From Bdellovibrionales bacterium (lineage in GTDB: Bacteria > Bdellovibrionota > Bdellovibrionia > Bdellovibrionales > JAMPXM01): a stretch of DNA of 64,000 bases. The position numbers and the translations under genes were made by a program. The notes beneath the pieces are model-generated. The model saw only the letters and a list, made by a program, of their open reading frames with translations. It ran no database searches and was not told the origin of the DNA. Positions 9,051-16,434 of the stretch are shown one piece after another. The stretch lies in the NCBI GenBank assembly GCA_016713885.1, contig JADJOF010000005.1:1-64000 (forward strand), in the 5' to 3' direction. Numbering within the stretch: position 1 is the stretch's first letter; every line of letters starts with the position of its first letter.

Positions 9051-9407
9051 ATGAATTCTGTGTCAGGCTTTATTCCAAACGTATTGCATTGGGTTGTCTC
9101 CGCTTTTTCTCTGCTGCTCACGGCCTATCTGATCAGAGGCTTTCAGGTTGGGAGTTTCACGTATGCGCTGCTTGCGGCGGTTGTGATTGGATTTGCGAAC
9201 GTTATTATTCGCCCCGTGCTTCTCTTTCTTACTCTCCCCATCAATATTCTGACCTTGGGACTCTTCACTTTCGTCGTCAACGGAGCCGTCCTCAAGATAT
9301 GCGCCTCGATTTTGCCGGGCTTTGAGATTCAAACCTGGGGCGCCGCGATTCTTGGCGCGATTATCCTGACAATCGTGAGCTGGATTCTGCACTCGGTCTT
9401 CATTTGA
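9051..9407 (+). CDS. phage holin family 4 (YvlD-like) membrane protein
   Basis: This 118-residue protein consists of four hydrophobic segments (about residues 8-28, 35-55, 58-80, 92-116) with a conserved NVIIRPVLLFLTLPINILTLG core. That core is the signature of the PF04020 family (YvlD, misnamed phage holin family). A strong AAGGAG lies 7 nt upstream. Function in bacteria is unknown; related proteins appear in envelope-stress regulons. There is no surrounding phage gene, so this is an ordinary chromosomal membrane protein. Confidence 0.85.
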   Translation: MNSVSGFIPNVLHWVVSAFSLLLTAYLIRGFQVGSFTYALLAAVVIGFANVIIRPVLLFLTLPINILTLGLFTFVVNGAVLKICASILPGFEIQTWGAAILGAIILTIVSWILHSVFI

Positions 9408-9456
9408 TTCCAATATGCCGAAGAGGCGATCTCCGGCTCTGGAACGTTCAGTCCTC

Positions 9457-9996
9457 TCATTTTTTGCCACGCGAAAGCTTTCCTCGGAAAACTTCGAATT
9501 TTTCGACCTCTCCTTCACCTTTGGCCCATCTCTCAATTTCTCGGATTTTTATCGGATGTTTCTTGGCGATCATCAGAGCTTGATCGAGATTTTGTTTGTC
9601 GTTCCAATGGAAATATCCAGCGAGTCGGTCCATGACTGAATGAGTCGGCGTCAAAAGTTGAAGCTTTCCAGCCTTATTGTTTTGAGTCGCCCACTCCCTA
9701 ATAGGTGTATTTCCAATAGCGAGCGGTGGTTTGGGGAACTCAACAAAATATTCGGTGTCGGGATGCGTGAAGTGTCGTCCAGAAGATTTTGAAAACCCAA
9801 TTCTTGCGAGGGCCTTTTCAATAGTTTTAGTATCGGTTGATGAAATAAAATCGACGTCTTTGGATTCGTATTCATTGTTCGTATAAATCGAAACAACGGC
9901 CCCTCCTGAAAGAACTGCATCAATTCCATGCTTGAGTAAGCAATTGCAGACGATAGAAGCAACGGTTTGAATGCTGCTCCTCTTCGTGATTTTCAC
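9457..9996 (-). CDS. AbiEii-like nucleotidyltransferase
   Basis: This 179-residue protein has the nucleotidyltransferase core: a glycine motif LSGGAVVSIY (about residues 28-37) followed by the metal-binding strand ESKDVDFI with Asp-x-Asp at about 48-50. This layout is shared by AbiEii-type toxins and by DUF6036-like nucleotidyltransferases. It starts with GTG at 9996, overlapping the stop of the upstream winged-helix gene by GTGA, so the two are coupled. It is shorter than classical AbiEii (about 300 residues). Role as toxin, antitoxin or RNA-modifying enzyme cannot be told from sequence. Confidence 0.72.
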   Translation of the reverse strand: MKITKRSSIQTVASIVCNCLLKHGIDAVLSGGAVVSIYTNNEYESKDVDFISSTDTKTIEKALARIGFSKSSGRHFTHPDTEYFVEFPKPPLAIGNTPIREWATQNNKAGKLQLLTPTHSVMDRLAGYFHWNDKQNLDQALMIAKKHPIKIREIERWAKGEGEVEKFEVFRGKLSRGKK

Positions 9997-10322
9997 AGCG
10001 GTTTACCTGTACGCCTTGGGCGTTGACGTTTGCGATAGTACTTTTTGATTTCACTTTCGGGCATGAACTCAAACGACTTTTCCAGAAGGGCTTGAAGCTC
10101 TTTGCGAAATGGATATCGGGGATTCCATAGGAAAAGGCGGGTGCGCCCTTTCGGTTGGCTGACAATGACTCCGCCATCCTCAAGACGCTTCAATTGCTTC
10201 TGCACGACACTTAAGCTGATGGAAAAAGTGGTGGCGATTTCGGACGCGTAACCTTCATTGTAATTCTGAAGATAGAGAAGAACCTTTTCGACGGTCGCAT
10301 TGCCAAATAGAGACTCAAGCAT
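9993..10322 (-). CDS. winged-helix regulator partnered with the nucleotidyltransferase
   Basis: This 109-residue protein opens with a winged helix-turn-helix (residues about 5-70: VEKVLLYLQNYNEGYASEIA, then SLSVVQKQLKRLEDGGVIV and a basic wing). This type is usually found fused or next to minimal nucleotidyltransferases. The basic C-terminus (KKYYRKRQRPRRTGK) may contact nucleic acid. Two 15-bp palindromes immediately upstream (10335-10370) are the obvious binding sites, so the two-gene operon is probably autoregulated, as in toxin-antitoxin modules. Confidence 0.75.
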   Translation of the reverse strand: MLESLFGNATVEKVLLYLQNYNEGYASEIATTFSISLSVVQKQLKRLEDGGVIVSQPKGRTRLFLWNPRYPFRKELQALLEKSFEFMPESEIKKYYRKRQRPRRTGKPL

Positions 10323-10334
10323 GCTTTCATTATC

Positions 10335-10370
10335 ACCTCGTTTTGAGGTTATGTCACCTCTTTTTGAGGT
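10335..10370. promoter_or_regulatory. tandem palindromic operators of the wHTH/NTase operon
   Basis: Two copies of ACCTC-N5-GAGGT lie at 10335-10349 and 10356-10370, 13 bp upstream of the winged-helix start. Flanks are also shared (TC before and TA after both copies). The 21-bp period puts both sites on the same face of the helix, two turns apart, which suggests cooperative binding of two dimers. Confidence 0.7.
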
Positions 10371-10494
10371 TATTAAAACGGATAAAAGACCGCACGTTTA
10401 CCGCTGAGATCGCATTTGGGGCCTATTGGCTGGATAGAGAGTCCCCTTTGAGCGATGGCCCCAGCGTTTTTCGCATATCGATGCTTGTAGGGGT

Positions 10495-10603
10495 TTGTTG
10501 GATTTGATTCGCTCCGGAAGGTGCGCAACAATTCGTCTATGGGCACACGCGAAGAGATGCTCATTGCGAAGAATGACACTTATGGACCGCCAGAGGATGT
10601 AAA
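10495..10603 (+). repeat. 109-bp direct repeat, copy A (degenerate 5' end of the oxidoreductase gene)
   Basis: This stretch matches 12467-12575 (offset 1972 bp) with about a dozen mismatches and no gaps by eye. It includes the region upstream of and the first codons of the oxidoreductase gene. The intervening 1.86 kb holds the NAT, kinase and acetyltransferase genes. Confidence 0.85.
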
Positions 10604-10640
10604 TCCAGTTGTAGATTGTGATTCAGGAGGACGAGGGTGA
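10539..10640 (+). pseudogene. 33-codon truncated 5' fragment of oxidoreductase, leader of the NAT gene
   Basis: The ATG at 10539 corresponds to ATG 12511 of the intact oxidoreductase. The frame keeps about 21 codons of recognisable sequence (REEMLIAKN, YGPPE) and then 12 unrelated codons, ending in a TGA at 10638-10640 that overlaps the NAT start as GTGA. It therefore looks like a leader peptide that could couple translation into the NAT gene, whether by design or accident. Confidence 0.55.
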
Positions 10641-11449
10641 CGGATGAGGAGAAATATTTAGAGCTTCTCGGTATTAAAGTGATGCAGCCGAGTGTTTCAT
10701 TTCTAAATGAAATCGTTAAACGTCAATTGTCGAAAGTTCCTTATGAGAACATCTCAAAAATAGTCCGGTTTCATGAGATTGGCCCCTCAATTCCAAATCT
10801 TGAAGAATTTGTAGCCGGAATGGTGGACAAAACATATGGAGGAACCTGTTTTGTCCAGAATATCTATCTTAACCACATTTTAGATTATCTTGGATTTCAA
10901 ACAAATCTTATTGGTATTCGACGAGATGGGCTTCTTTCACATCTGAGTCTTCGAGTGAACATTGAAGGTGCGAATTACTTTGTCGATGTCGGGATCATGT
11001 CATCATTTTCCGGACCTTTTCGAATTGATCCTTCGGAGTCCTTTCAAAAGGATATAGGTAATCAACGATTTGTTTTTTCACCAAAGGTAGATTTGGAAAA
11101 TTATAATCTTGAGATATGGCGAAATGGTAAAATGATTCGGGAGTTTGAGTCTTCATCTCTGGCGTTTACTGAGCAAGATCTAGAAATTGGTGTTCGAAAG
11201 ACTTTTGAACGATCTGCGATGTTTATGACCACTCTTTGCGTTCATCGTGTTTTTGACAGTCATTCAGTAGGAGTTTGGAACAGGAATTTTTATCAAATAC
11301 GTGGAACTGAGCATTCGGTTCGCGAAATTCTAAGTTACTCCGAACTTAAATCTGTCTTTCGTGATGAGCTGATGCTTCCGCAATACCCGCTGGATGTAAC
11401 TCTTGATTTATTGCAGAGTAACGGTGCTGAAAAGCTTTTTGAGGTGTAA
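10637..11449 (+). CDS. arylamine N-acetyltransferase family protein
   Basis: This 270-residue protein of the NAT family (PF00797) moves acetyl groups from acetyl-CoA to arylamines or related amines through a Cys-His-Asp triad. The triad is visible: Cys71 in YGGTCFVQN, His102 in LLSHLSLRV, Asp117 in YFVDVG. The usual RGGxCxE form is KTYGGTCFVQ here, so the Glu is replaced. GTG 10637 is preferred because AGGAGG ends 6 nt upstream. Codon use is clearly more AT-rich than in neighbouring genes, suggesting acquisition. The kinase gene starts immediately after the stop codon. Confidence 0.85.
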   Translation: MTDEEKYLELLGIKVMQPSVSFLNEIVKRQLSKVPYENISKIVRFHEIGPSIPNLEEFVAGMVDKTYGGTCFVQNIYLNHILDYLGFQTNLIGIRRDGLLSHLSLRVNIEGANYFVDVGIMSSFSGPFRIDPSESFQKDIGNQRFVFSPKVDLENYNLEIWRNGKMIREFESSSLAFTEQDLEIGVRKTFERSAMFMTTLCVHRVFDSHSVGVWNRNFYQIRGTEHSVREILSYSELKSVFRDELMLPQYPLDVTLDLLQSNGAEKLFEV

Positions 11450-11941
11450 ATGAGGCCATTAATCTATGCAATGACTGGCGGAAACGGCGCAGGAAAAACA
11501 ACTTTCGCCTTAAAAATTTCAAAGGAAAAACAGGCCAAGTTTTTTTCTTTAGATAAAACGATTAAAGAATTTAATCAGCCGATCCAAAGCCATGAAGATT
11601 ATATGTCATTTTATCAGCAAGCCTTGGATTTGATGTCTTCACAAGCCATCCAAATTTTAAAGGAAGGCAAATCGGTTGTGTTTGATTTTGGCGGTGGGAT
11701 ATCCAGCCGCCCTTGGCTTAAGCAAATTGCCGAATCAAGCGGTGAAAAAATCGAAATTTTTCATTTAGAGGTTCCTCTTGAAGAGAGAAAGCGTCGAATT
11801 CAACAAAGGAATGTAGAAAAGCATAAAGATGTCTATTTCTTCCATATGGACGACGACGAGTTTGAAAAACACAATAGGCAGGATCCTCCGCCTCCTCCAA
11901 CAGAGGATGGAATCAAAGTTGTCATAGTGAGAAATGGGTAA
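11450..11941 (+). CDS. P-loop ATPase/kinase (AAA_33 or zeta-toxin-like)
   Basis: This 163-residue protein begins with a Walker A motif GGNGAGKTT (residues 10-18). A Walker B-like DFGGG segment follows at about 83-87, and then a region rich in Arg (EERKRRIQQR) that looks like the lid of small-molecule kinases. This fits AAA_33/zeta-toxin/gluconokinase-like phosphotransferases; the substrate is unknown. It starts directly after the NAT stop with no spacing, so the two are co-transcribed. An acidic tail with a run of prolines precedes the C-terminus. It shares the AT-richer composition of NAT. Confidence 0.75.
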   Translation: MRPLIYAMTGGNGAGKTTFALKISKEKQAKFFSLDKTIKEFNQPIQSHEDYMSFYQQALDLMSSQAIQILKEGKSVVFDFGGGISSRPWLKQIAESSGEKIEIFHLEVPLEERKRRIQQRNVEKHKDVYFFHMDDDEFEKHNRQDPPPPPTEDGIKVVIVRNG

Positions 11942-11966
11942 GCCAAGATTAGATTAGATGCGGAGC

Positions 11967-12437
11967 TTAAAGTTCTTTTCGCATGTCCAGGTTGGTGGGG
12001 ACAAAACCCATCGAAAGATAGAGGCTCTTCGCGACTTTATTGCTATGGAAGACATGCAGACGGATGCGAGATGCCCCGATTTTTCGAGATTCCTTCTCGA
12101 CAAGTTTCATCAAGGACTTTCCGAGTCCACGGCCCCGATAGGTGGACTTGATGGTGATGTCGTTGATAGATACGACTTTTCTGCCAAACCGATTTTGCGT
12201 TCCGAGCCAGAGATTGCCGACCGGTTTGTCGAAGTTCTTTTCAAGCACATCAAAAAAAGACTGCCCTGAAGTATCGGTCCCATTAGGGACAAGTTTGTCA
12301 AATTGTTCGGATGCGTATCGAGCCGCCACTTCCAGTGGGATGTCTTCGACCGATGCGAGGCTTGCCGCGTAAGCGGATTGAGATATCTGTTTGAAACGTT
12401 CAAAGGTTTCTACGGTCATTGGTTTTAGAAAAGTCAT
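11967..12437 (-). CDS. GNAT family N-acetyltransferase
   Basis: This is a single GNAT domain of about 156 residues. Motif A with the acetyl-CoA pyrophosphate loop is STYRGRGLGKSLM, preceded by the beta-strand VVSINDITIK, and motif B ends with FHSNKVAKSLYLSMGF, all typical. The start is taken at ATG 12437; a longer frame up to 12536 would read through the 109-bp repeat in antisense and is not credible. The gene converges on the kinase gene and its 5' end abuts repeat copy B. The acceptor substrate is unknown. Confidence 0.8.
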   Translation of the reverse strand: MTFLKPMTVETFERFKQISQSAYAASLASVEDIPLEVAARYASEQFDKLVPNGTDTSGQSFFDVLEKNFDKPVGNLWLGTQNRFGRKVVSINDITIKSTYRGRGLGKSLMKLVEKESRKIGASRIRLHVFHSNKVAKSLYLSMGFVPTNLDMRKEL

Positions 12438-12466
12438 GGTTCTCGTTTTGAATGGTTGTTGAACGG

Positions 12467-12575
12467 TTGTTGGATTTGATTCGCTCCAGAAGGTGCGCAA
12501 CAATTCTCTTATGGATGCACGCGAAGAGATGCTCATTGCGAAGAATGAATCTTATGGACCGCCAGAGGTTGTGAA
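12467..12575 (+). repeat. 109-bp direct repeat, copy B (5' end of intact oxidoreductase)
   Basis: This is the intact partner of the repeat at 10495-10603. It carries the putative promoter and the first codons of the oxidoreductase gene. The mismatches are scattered, and several fall at third codon positions. Confidence 0.85.
12476..12504 (+). promoter_or_regulatory. possible promoter within repeat copy B
   Basis: TTGATT (12476-12481) and AACAAT (12499-12504) are separated by 17 bp, each matching four of six consensus positions. Both hexamers are fully conserved in repeat copy A (10504-10532), so the NAT-kinase genes may use a copied promoter. The match is weak and needs transcript data. Confidence 0.3.
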
Positions 12576-13506
12576 GCTTCTGAAGCAGCCGCGTCCCGTG
12601 CCCAATGATCGCCAGATCCTTGTTCGTGTCGTCGCTTCAACGGTGTCATCGGCCGACTCCAGGTTGCGCTCGCAGCGTATTCCCAGAGGATTTCTTTTCT
12701 TTTTTGGTCTTCTCTACGGCTTCTCGCGACCCAAATATGATTGCTTGGGGGCGAATCTTGCCGGAGAAGTTGTCGCCATCGGCAAAGCTGTTCAGCATTT
12801 TCAGGTGGGTGATCGAGTCGTTGCTGATCTTGGTATGAAGCTTGGCGGACATGCGCAGTTCAAACTTTTAAGTGCGAAAGATGTCATTGCCAAGATTCCC
12901 ATTGGTGTCACTTATGCGCAGGCAACGGCGTTGGTCTTTGGCGGGTTGACGGCTCTCAGTTTTCTTCGAGACAAGCTTAAGCTTCAATCAGGCGAACGAC
13001 TTTTAGTGATTGGAGCAGGCGGTGCTGTCGGAAGCGCAGCCGTTCAGCTTGCTAAAATCATGGGTGCGCATGTTGTCGGCGTTTGCAGTGCCTCCAAAGC
13101 GGCAGACGTCAAAGCACTTGGTGCTGTCGAAGTGATCGACTATCAGTCGACTGACTGGAGAAAAGCTCCTGGGTGCTACGATGTTATTCTCGATAATGTT
13201 GGTGATAGTGATTTCGATTTTGCAATGGTACGCCCCAAACTCTCACCCGGTGGACGATTGGGACTTGTCGTCGCCGACCTGCCAGCCACTCTGAAGTCCT
13301 TGTGGATCTCGATGTTCAATCGACAGAAGGTCTTTGCGGGGCCGGTCGCTCCGAACACCAGTGATCTCGAATACCTGCTTTCCCTGTGTCGTGAAAAGCG
13401 GTTCGATCCCTTGATCAGTCAGACCTTCCCATTTGAAAAAATCGTTGAGGCCCACAAGGTCGTCGACTCCGGCCACAAGCTCGGCTCTGTCGTGATCGAA
13501 TTTTAA
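12529..13506 (+). CDS. zinc-independent MDR oxidoreductase (quinone reductase-like)
   Basis: This medium-chain dehydrogenase/reductase of about 325 residues has an N-terminal GroES-like domain (YGPPEVVKL, then VGDRVVADLG) and a Rossmann domain with GAGGAVGSAAVQLAK as nucleotide-binding loop. It ends with HKVVDSGHKLGSVVIEF, as NADPH:quinone reductases and their homologues do. No zinc ligands are seen. Homology suggests the start at ATG 12529 (MLIAKNESYGPPE), which has GAAGAG directly before it; ATG 12511 and GTG 12493 are in frame alternatives. The substrate is likely a quinone or enone. It is convergent with the tRNA genes. Confidence 0.82.
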   Translation: MLIAKNESYGPPEVVKLLKQPRPVPNDRQILVRVVASTVSSADSRLRSQRIPRGFLFFFGLLYGFSRPKYDCLGANLAGEVVAIGKAVQHFQVGDRVVADLGMKLGGHAQFKLLSAKDVIAKIPIGVTYAQATALVFGGLTALSFLRDKLKLQSGERLLVIGAGGAVGSAAVQLAKIMGAHVVGVCSASKAADVKALGAVEVIDYQSTDWRKAPGCYDVILDNVGDSDFDFAMVRPKLSPGGRLGLVVADLPATLKSLWISMFNRQKVFAGPVAPNTSDLEYLLSLCREKRFDPLISQTFPFEKIVEAHKVVDSGHKLGSVVIEF

Positions 13507-13599
13507 GTCGTGCTCAAGCCCATGAGTCGATCCGTCGGAAATCAAAGAATCTGGAATTGACTGAATTGTGGGTGCTACTGGATATCGGGTATACGTGGA

Positions 13600-13623
13600 G
13601 ACCGGAATACGGGATATCCGGTC
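13600..13623 (-). terminator. hairpin downstream of tRNA-Glu
   Basis: GACCGGA (13600-13606) pairs perfectly with TCCGGTC (13617-13623) around a 10-nt loop, just past the 3' end of the minus-strand tRNA-Glu. A partly overlapping repeat around GGATATC allows an alternative fold. There is no clear U tract, so termination or processing is only suggested. Confidence 0.4.
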
Positions 13624-13632
13624 TGTAGAAAG

Positions 13633-13708
13633 TGGCGTCCCCAACCGGATTTGAACCGGTGTATCTACCGTGAAAGGGTAGTGTCCTAGGCCGCTAGACG
13701 ATGGGGAC
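13633..13708 (-). tRNA. tRNA-Glu (TTC)
   Basis: This 76-nt cloverleaf is on the minus strand. The acceptor stem is GTCCCCA/TGGGGAC, the discriminator is G with encoded CCA, the anticodon stem CTACC/GGTAG pairs perfectly around a CTTTCAC loop (anticodon TTC), and the T stem is ACCGG/CCGGT. It is downstream of tRNA-Lys by about 46 nt in the same direction, so both probably derive from one precursor. Confidence 0.95.
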
Positions 13709-13754
13709 CCGAGACAATCGTCTTCGGTTCTCGTCCTCGCGAGAGGAAGAAAAA

Positions 13755-13830
13755 TGGTGGCTCGCGATGGACTTGAACCATCGACCCCTTCATTAAAAGG
13801 GATGTGCTCTACCGACTGAGCTAGCGAACC
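13755..13830 (-). tRNA. tRNA-Lys (TTT) with imperfect anticodon stem
   Basis: This 76-nt cloverleaf is on the minus strand. The acceptor stem GGTTCGC/GCGAGCC, D arm (GCTC/GAGC), T arm (GATGG/CCATC) and encoded CCA are all sound. The anticodon loop reads CTTTTAA at standard numbering, giving TTT for lysine. The anticodon stem is odd: CATCC (27-31) faces TGAAG (39-43), leaving 28:42 (A-A) and 31:39 (C-U) unpaired. It is the first gene of the two-tRNA unit. Confidence 0.85.
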
Positions 13831-13849
13831 ACGCCGAAACGAAGCGCTA

Positions 13850-13878
13850 ATATTTGGGATTTGACCCTCTGCTGTCAA
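13850..13878 (-). promoter_or_regulatory. putative promoter of the tRNA-Lys/tRNA-Glu unit
   Basis: On the minus strand a perfect -35 TTGACA (13873-13878) and a -10-like AAATAT (13850-13855) are separated by 17 bp, ending 19 nt before the tRNA-Lys 5' end. Confidence 0.55.
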
Positions 13879-14027
13879 TACGAAGTTTGATGGACTGAAA
13901 GCTTCTTGTGAGATTTTTTCCAGTAATGCCGTGAAAAGGGGCAAAGCCGGCAAAAGAGCCAAAGAAAGCGTTAGCTGGCGACCGCAAATGACCGCCAGGC
14001 GTCACTCTTGAGCTGCTTGGCGCGCAT

Positions 14028-14063
14028 AAAAAAAGCCCCCGAGAATGCGTCGCGGGGGCTTTT
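14028..14063 (-). terminator. rho-independent terminator of purA
   Basis: On the minus strand a GCCCCCG...CGGGGGC hairpin (14035-14059) is followed by seven Ts, 25 nt past the purA stop. A shorter T run on the other strand could make it weakly bidirectional. Confidence 0.88.
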
Positions 14064-14087
14064 ATGGCGCAGATTGAGAACCGAAGG

Positions 14088-15383
14088 TTACGAGAACAGC
14101 GGTTTGATCCAAAGCGTTTGCTCGCGGCCGGGGCCAACTGAGACGACGTCGATCGGAGTCGCGACTTCGCTTGCGACGAATTGAATCAGATCGCGCGCGG
14201 CTTGTGGCAGATCTTGAATCGAACGCACGTTGCGAAGATCGTCGCTCCAGCCAGCGAGAGACTTATAGATCGGCTCAACGCGCGAGAGATCGCTTGAGTT
14301 CACAGGAAGCTCTTTGATCTCCTGTCCGTCGAGACGATAGGCCGTGCAGACTTCAATGCGCTCGTGTCCCGAAAGGACGTCGAGCTTCATGAAAGCAAGT
14401 GAAGTGATGCCGTTCACGCGAATCGCATATTTCAAAGCGACAAGATCGAGCCAGCCGCAGCGGCGCGGGCGGCCTGTGGTTGCGCCAAACTCGCCACCCT
14501 CGCGGCGCAGGCGATCTCCAAGCTCGTTACTGAGCTCGGTCGGGAATGGGCCTGAGCCAACGCGTGTTGTGTAGGCCTTGGTGATGCCGACAATTTTCTG
14601 CATGAGGCTTGGACCGATGCCTGAACCGACGCAGGCCGAGCCTGAAAGCGTCGATGAGCTTGTGACGAAGGGATAGGTGCCGTGCAAAAGATCGAGCATC
14701 GTGCCTTGTGCACCTTCGAAGAGAACTTTTTTGCCGGACTTTAAAGCGCGGTGGATGAGGAGTGAAGTGTCGCGCGAACGATACGGCTCAAGCTCCGCCG
14801 CCATTTCGAGCATCCGTTGATAGAGTGGCTCCACTTCAACGGGCTCTTGTTTGTAATAGTGCGTGAGCATGAAGTTCTTCTCTTCAAGCGACGCCTCGAG
14901 TTTTGCGCGCAGGCGTTCGCGGTCAAAGAGATCGCCAAACAGAATTGCTTTGCGAGAGGCGCGATCCTCATAGGCGGGGCCGATGCCGCGACCGGTGGTG
15001 CCGATCTTCTCAAGCCCAGCTTTCGCTTCGCGGGCCGCATCGATTTTGCGGTGGTAGCTGAGAAGGGCCGTGCACTGATCTGAAATCTTGAGTTGTTCGG
15101 GATTGGTGAGAACGCCGGCCTCTTTGAGGTCGCGAATCTCTTTGATCACCTCTTCGAGATCAAGAACCACGCCGGCTGCGATCATGCACATGGTCTTCGC
15201 GTGCAAGATGCCAGACGGTACGAGGTGCAAAACGGTTTTCACTCCGTTGACGACAAGTGTGTGACCGGCGTTCGCTCCGCCCTGGTAGCGCACGACGAGA
15301 TCCGCGTGAGCTGAAAAGACGTCGACGACTTTCCCTTTTCCTTCATCGCCCCACTGGGCTCCGACGACGATAATACCGGCCAC
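14088..15383 (-). CDS. purA: adenylosuccinate synthetase
   Basis: This 431-residue PurA joins IMP and aspartate with GTP hydrolysis, the first step of AMP synthesis. The N-terminal GAQWGDEGKGK P-loop (residues 7-17, with catalytic Asp and Lys), the GGANAGHT switch region, the TTGRGIGPAYEDRA IMP-binding loop and the GATTGRPRRCGW segment are all intact. The start is a GTG at 15383, with GAGAGGAG about 6 nt upstream. It is the last gene of a minus-strand run after the aminotransferase and dehydrogenase (73-bp gap) and ends with a strong terminator. Confidence 0.97.
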   Translation of the reverse strand: MAGIIVVGAQWGDEGKGKVVDVFSAHADLVVRYQGGANAGHTLVVNGVKTVLHLVPSGILHAKTMCMIAAGVVLDLEEVIKEIRDLKEAGVLTNPEQLKISDQCTALLSYHRKIDAAREAKAGLEKIGTTGRGIGPAYEDRASRKAILFGDLFDRERLRAKLEASLEEKNFMLTHYYKQEPVEVEPLYQRMLEMAAELEPYRSRDTSLLIHRALKSGKKVLFEGAQGTMLDLLHGTYPFVTSSSTLSGSACVGSGIGPSLMQKIVGITKAYTTRVGSGPFPTELSNELGDRLRREGGEFGATTGRPRRCGWLDLVALKYAIRVNGITSLAFMKLDVLSGHERIEVCTAYRLDGQEIKELPVNSSDLSRVEPIYKSLAGWSDDLRNVRSIQDLPQAARDLIQFVASEVATPIDVVSVGPGREQTLWIKPLFS

Positions 15384-15456
15384 GGCTCGCTCCTCTCGAT
15401 GGATCCTGTCATGGACCCGTGCAGAGCAACGAAAGTCTCAAACCCGGGCGAGCGGA

Positions 15457-16434
15457 TCAAGGACGAATCGCGGAGTACCACTCTTCGGGAGGGGGAAGGG
15501 GGCCTGTGGGAGGGGTCTCTGTGAGCAGACTGATCAGATTCTGCGCAGCCTCGTAGGACACGGCGCGAAAAGCCTCGGCGGTGTGGGCGCCAACGTGGGG
15601 GGAAACGATGACCTGCGGCCATTCCAAAAGGCCCGAATCGCGAGCGAGCGGCTCGCTTTCAAAGACGTCGAGGCCAAATCGACCGTGCTTCTTTTGGCGA
15701 AGGTGGGTGATGAGGTCTTCCTCTTTGATCACGCCACCTCGTGAGGTATTGACCAAAATCGACTCGGCGTGGAGGAGTCCCAAGCGGTAGGAATGGATCA
15801 TGTGATGGGTTTCGGGTGTTTTGGGCACGTGCGCGCTTATCACATTGGCAAGGTGAAAGAGCTCATCGAGGCCGACGCGAGTCGCACCGCGCTCTTCAAA
15901 GTACGAGTCATCGCGAAATGGATCAAAGGCGACGACCTTCATGCCAAAGCCCTGGGCGATCCGCGCCACGCGGGATCCGATGCGACCAAGTCCAATCACG
16001 CCATAGGTTTTGCCACTCAGCTCAATGCCAACGTGGCGGTCGCGGGTCCAATCGCCTTCGTGAACGGCGATATTGATATCGGGAATCTTTCGGGCACAAG
16101 CGAGCACCAGCGCAAAGGTGTGCTCGGCGGTGGCAGCCGTATGCGAGTCGGGACAATGAGCGATGCGCACACCGCGAGTCGCGCAGGCCTTGATATCGAT
16201 GTGGTCAAAACCGACCGTCGCTGTGACCAGAGCTTTTAGTCTGGGCACGGTTGCCAGAAAAGCCTCATTGATTTTCGTTTTGCTTCGAACGATCAGCGCT
16301 TGAAGCTCCGGGCGCGACGCTTCATCAAACGGAACGACATTGAGTGCGGGATTGGTTTTGAGTGAGGCGAGCGCTTCGGCGTGAAAGCGATCGGCGATGG
16401 CAATGGTTGCGACGGCGTCTTTTTTGGCGCTCAT
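15457..16434 (-). CDS. D-2-hydroxyacid dehydrogenase (phosphoglycerate dehydrogenase-like)
   Basis: This 325-residue NAD-dependent enzyme of the SerA/D-isomer-specific family has a GLGRIG nucleotide-binding motif at residues 148-153 and catalytic Arg232 (NTSRGG), Glu261 (VFESEP) and His280 (SPHVGAHT). It lacks the C-terminal ACT regulatory domain of E. coli SerA, like the short form found in many bacteria and archaea. Its ATG overlaps the aminotransferase stop (ATGA). Paired with a class V aminotransferase it could make the first two steps of serine synthesis, but glyoxylate or hydroxypyruvate reductase activity is equally compatible. Confidence 0.82.
   Translation of the reverse strand: MSAKKDAVATIAIADRFHAEALASLKTNPALNVVPFDEASRPELQALIVRSKTKINEAFLATVPRLKALVTATVGFDHIDIKACATRGVRIAHCPDSHTAATAEHTFALVLACARKIPDINIAVHEGDWTRDRHVGIELSGKTYGVIGLGRIGSRVARIAQGFGMKVVAFDPFRDDSYFEERGATRVGLDELFHLANVISAHVPKTPETHHMIHSYRLGLLHAESILVNTSRGGVIKEEDLITHLRQKKHGRFGLDVFESEPLARDSGLLEWPQVIVSPHVGAHTAEAFRAVSYEAAQNLISLLTETPPTGPLPPPEEWYSAIRP

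Noticed and set aside
9051..9407. Phage holin annotation as sign of a prophage
   Set aside because: The family name is historical; no integrase, capsid, lysin or other phage gene is near.
10373..10579. Minus-strand ORF in repeat copy A resembling the extended GNAT N-terminus
   Set aside because: The resemblance is only the antisense reading of the 109-bp repeat; the true GNAT starts at 12437.
13243..13962. Minus-strand open frame across both tRNAs
   Set aside because: It covers two tRNA genes and the oxidoreductase end, and has no domain or ribosome-binding site.
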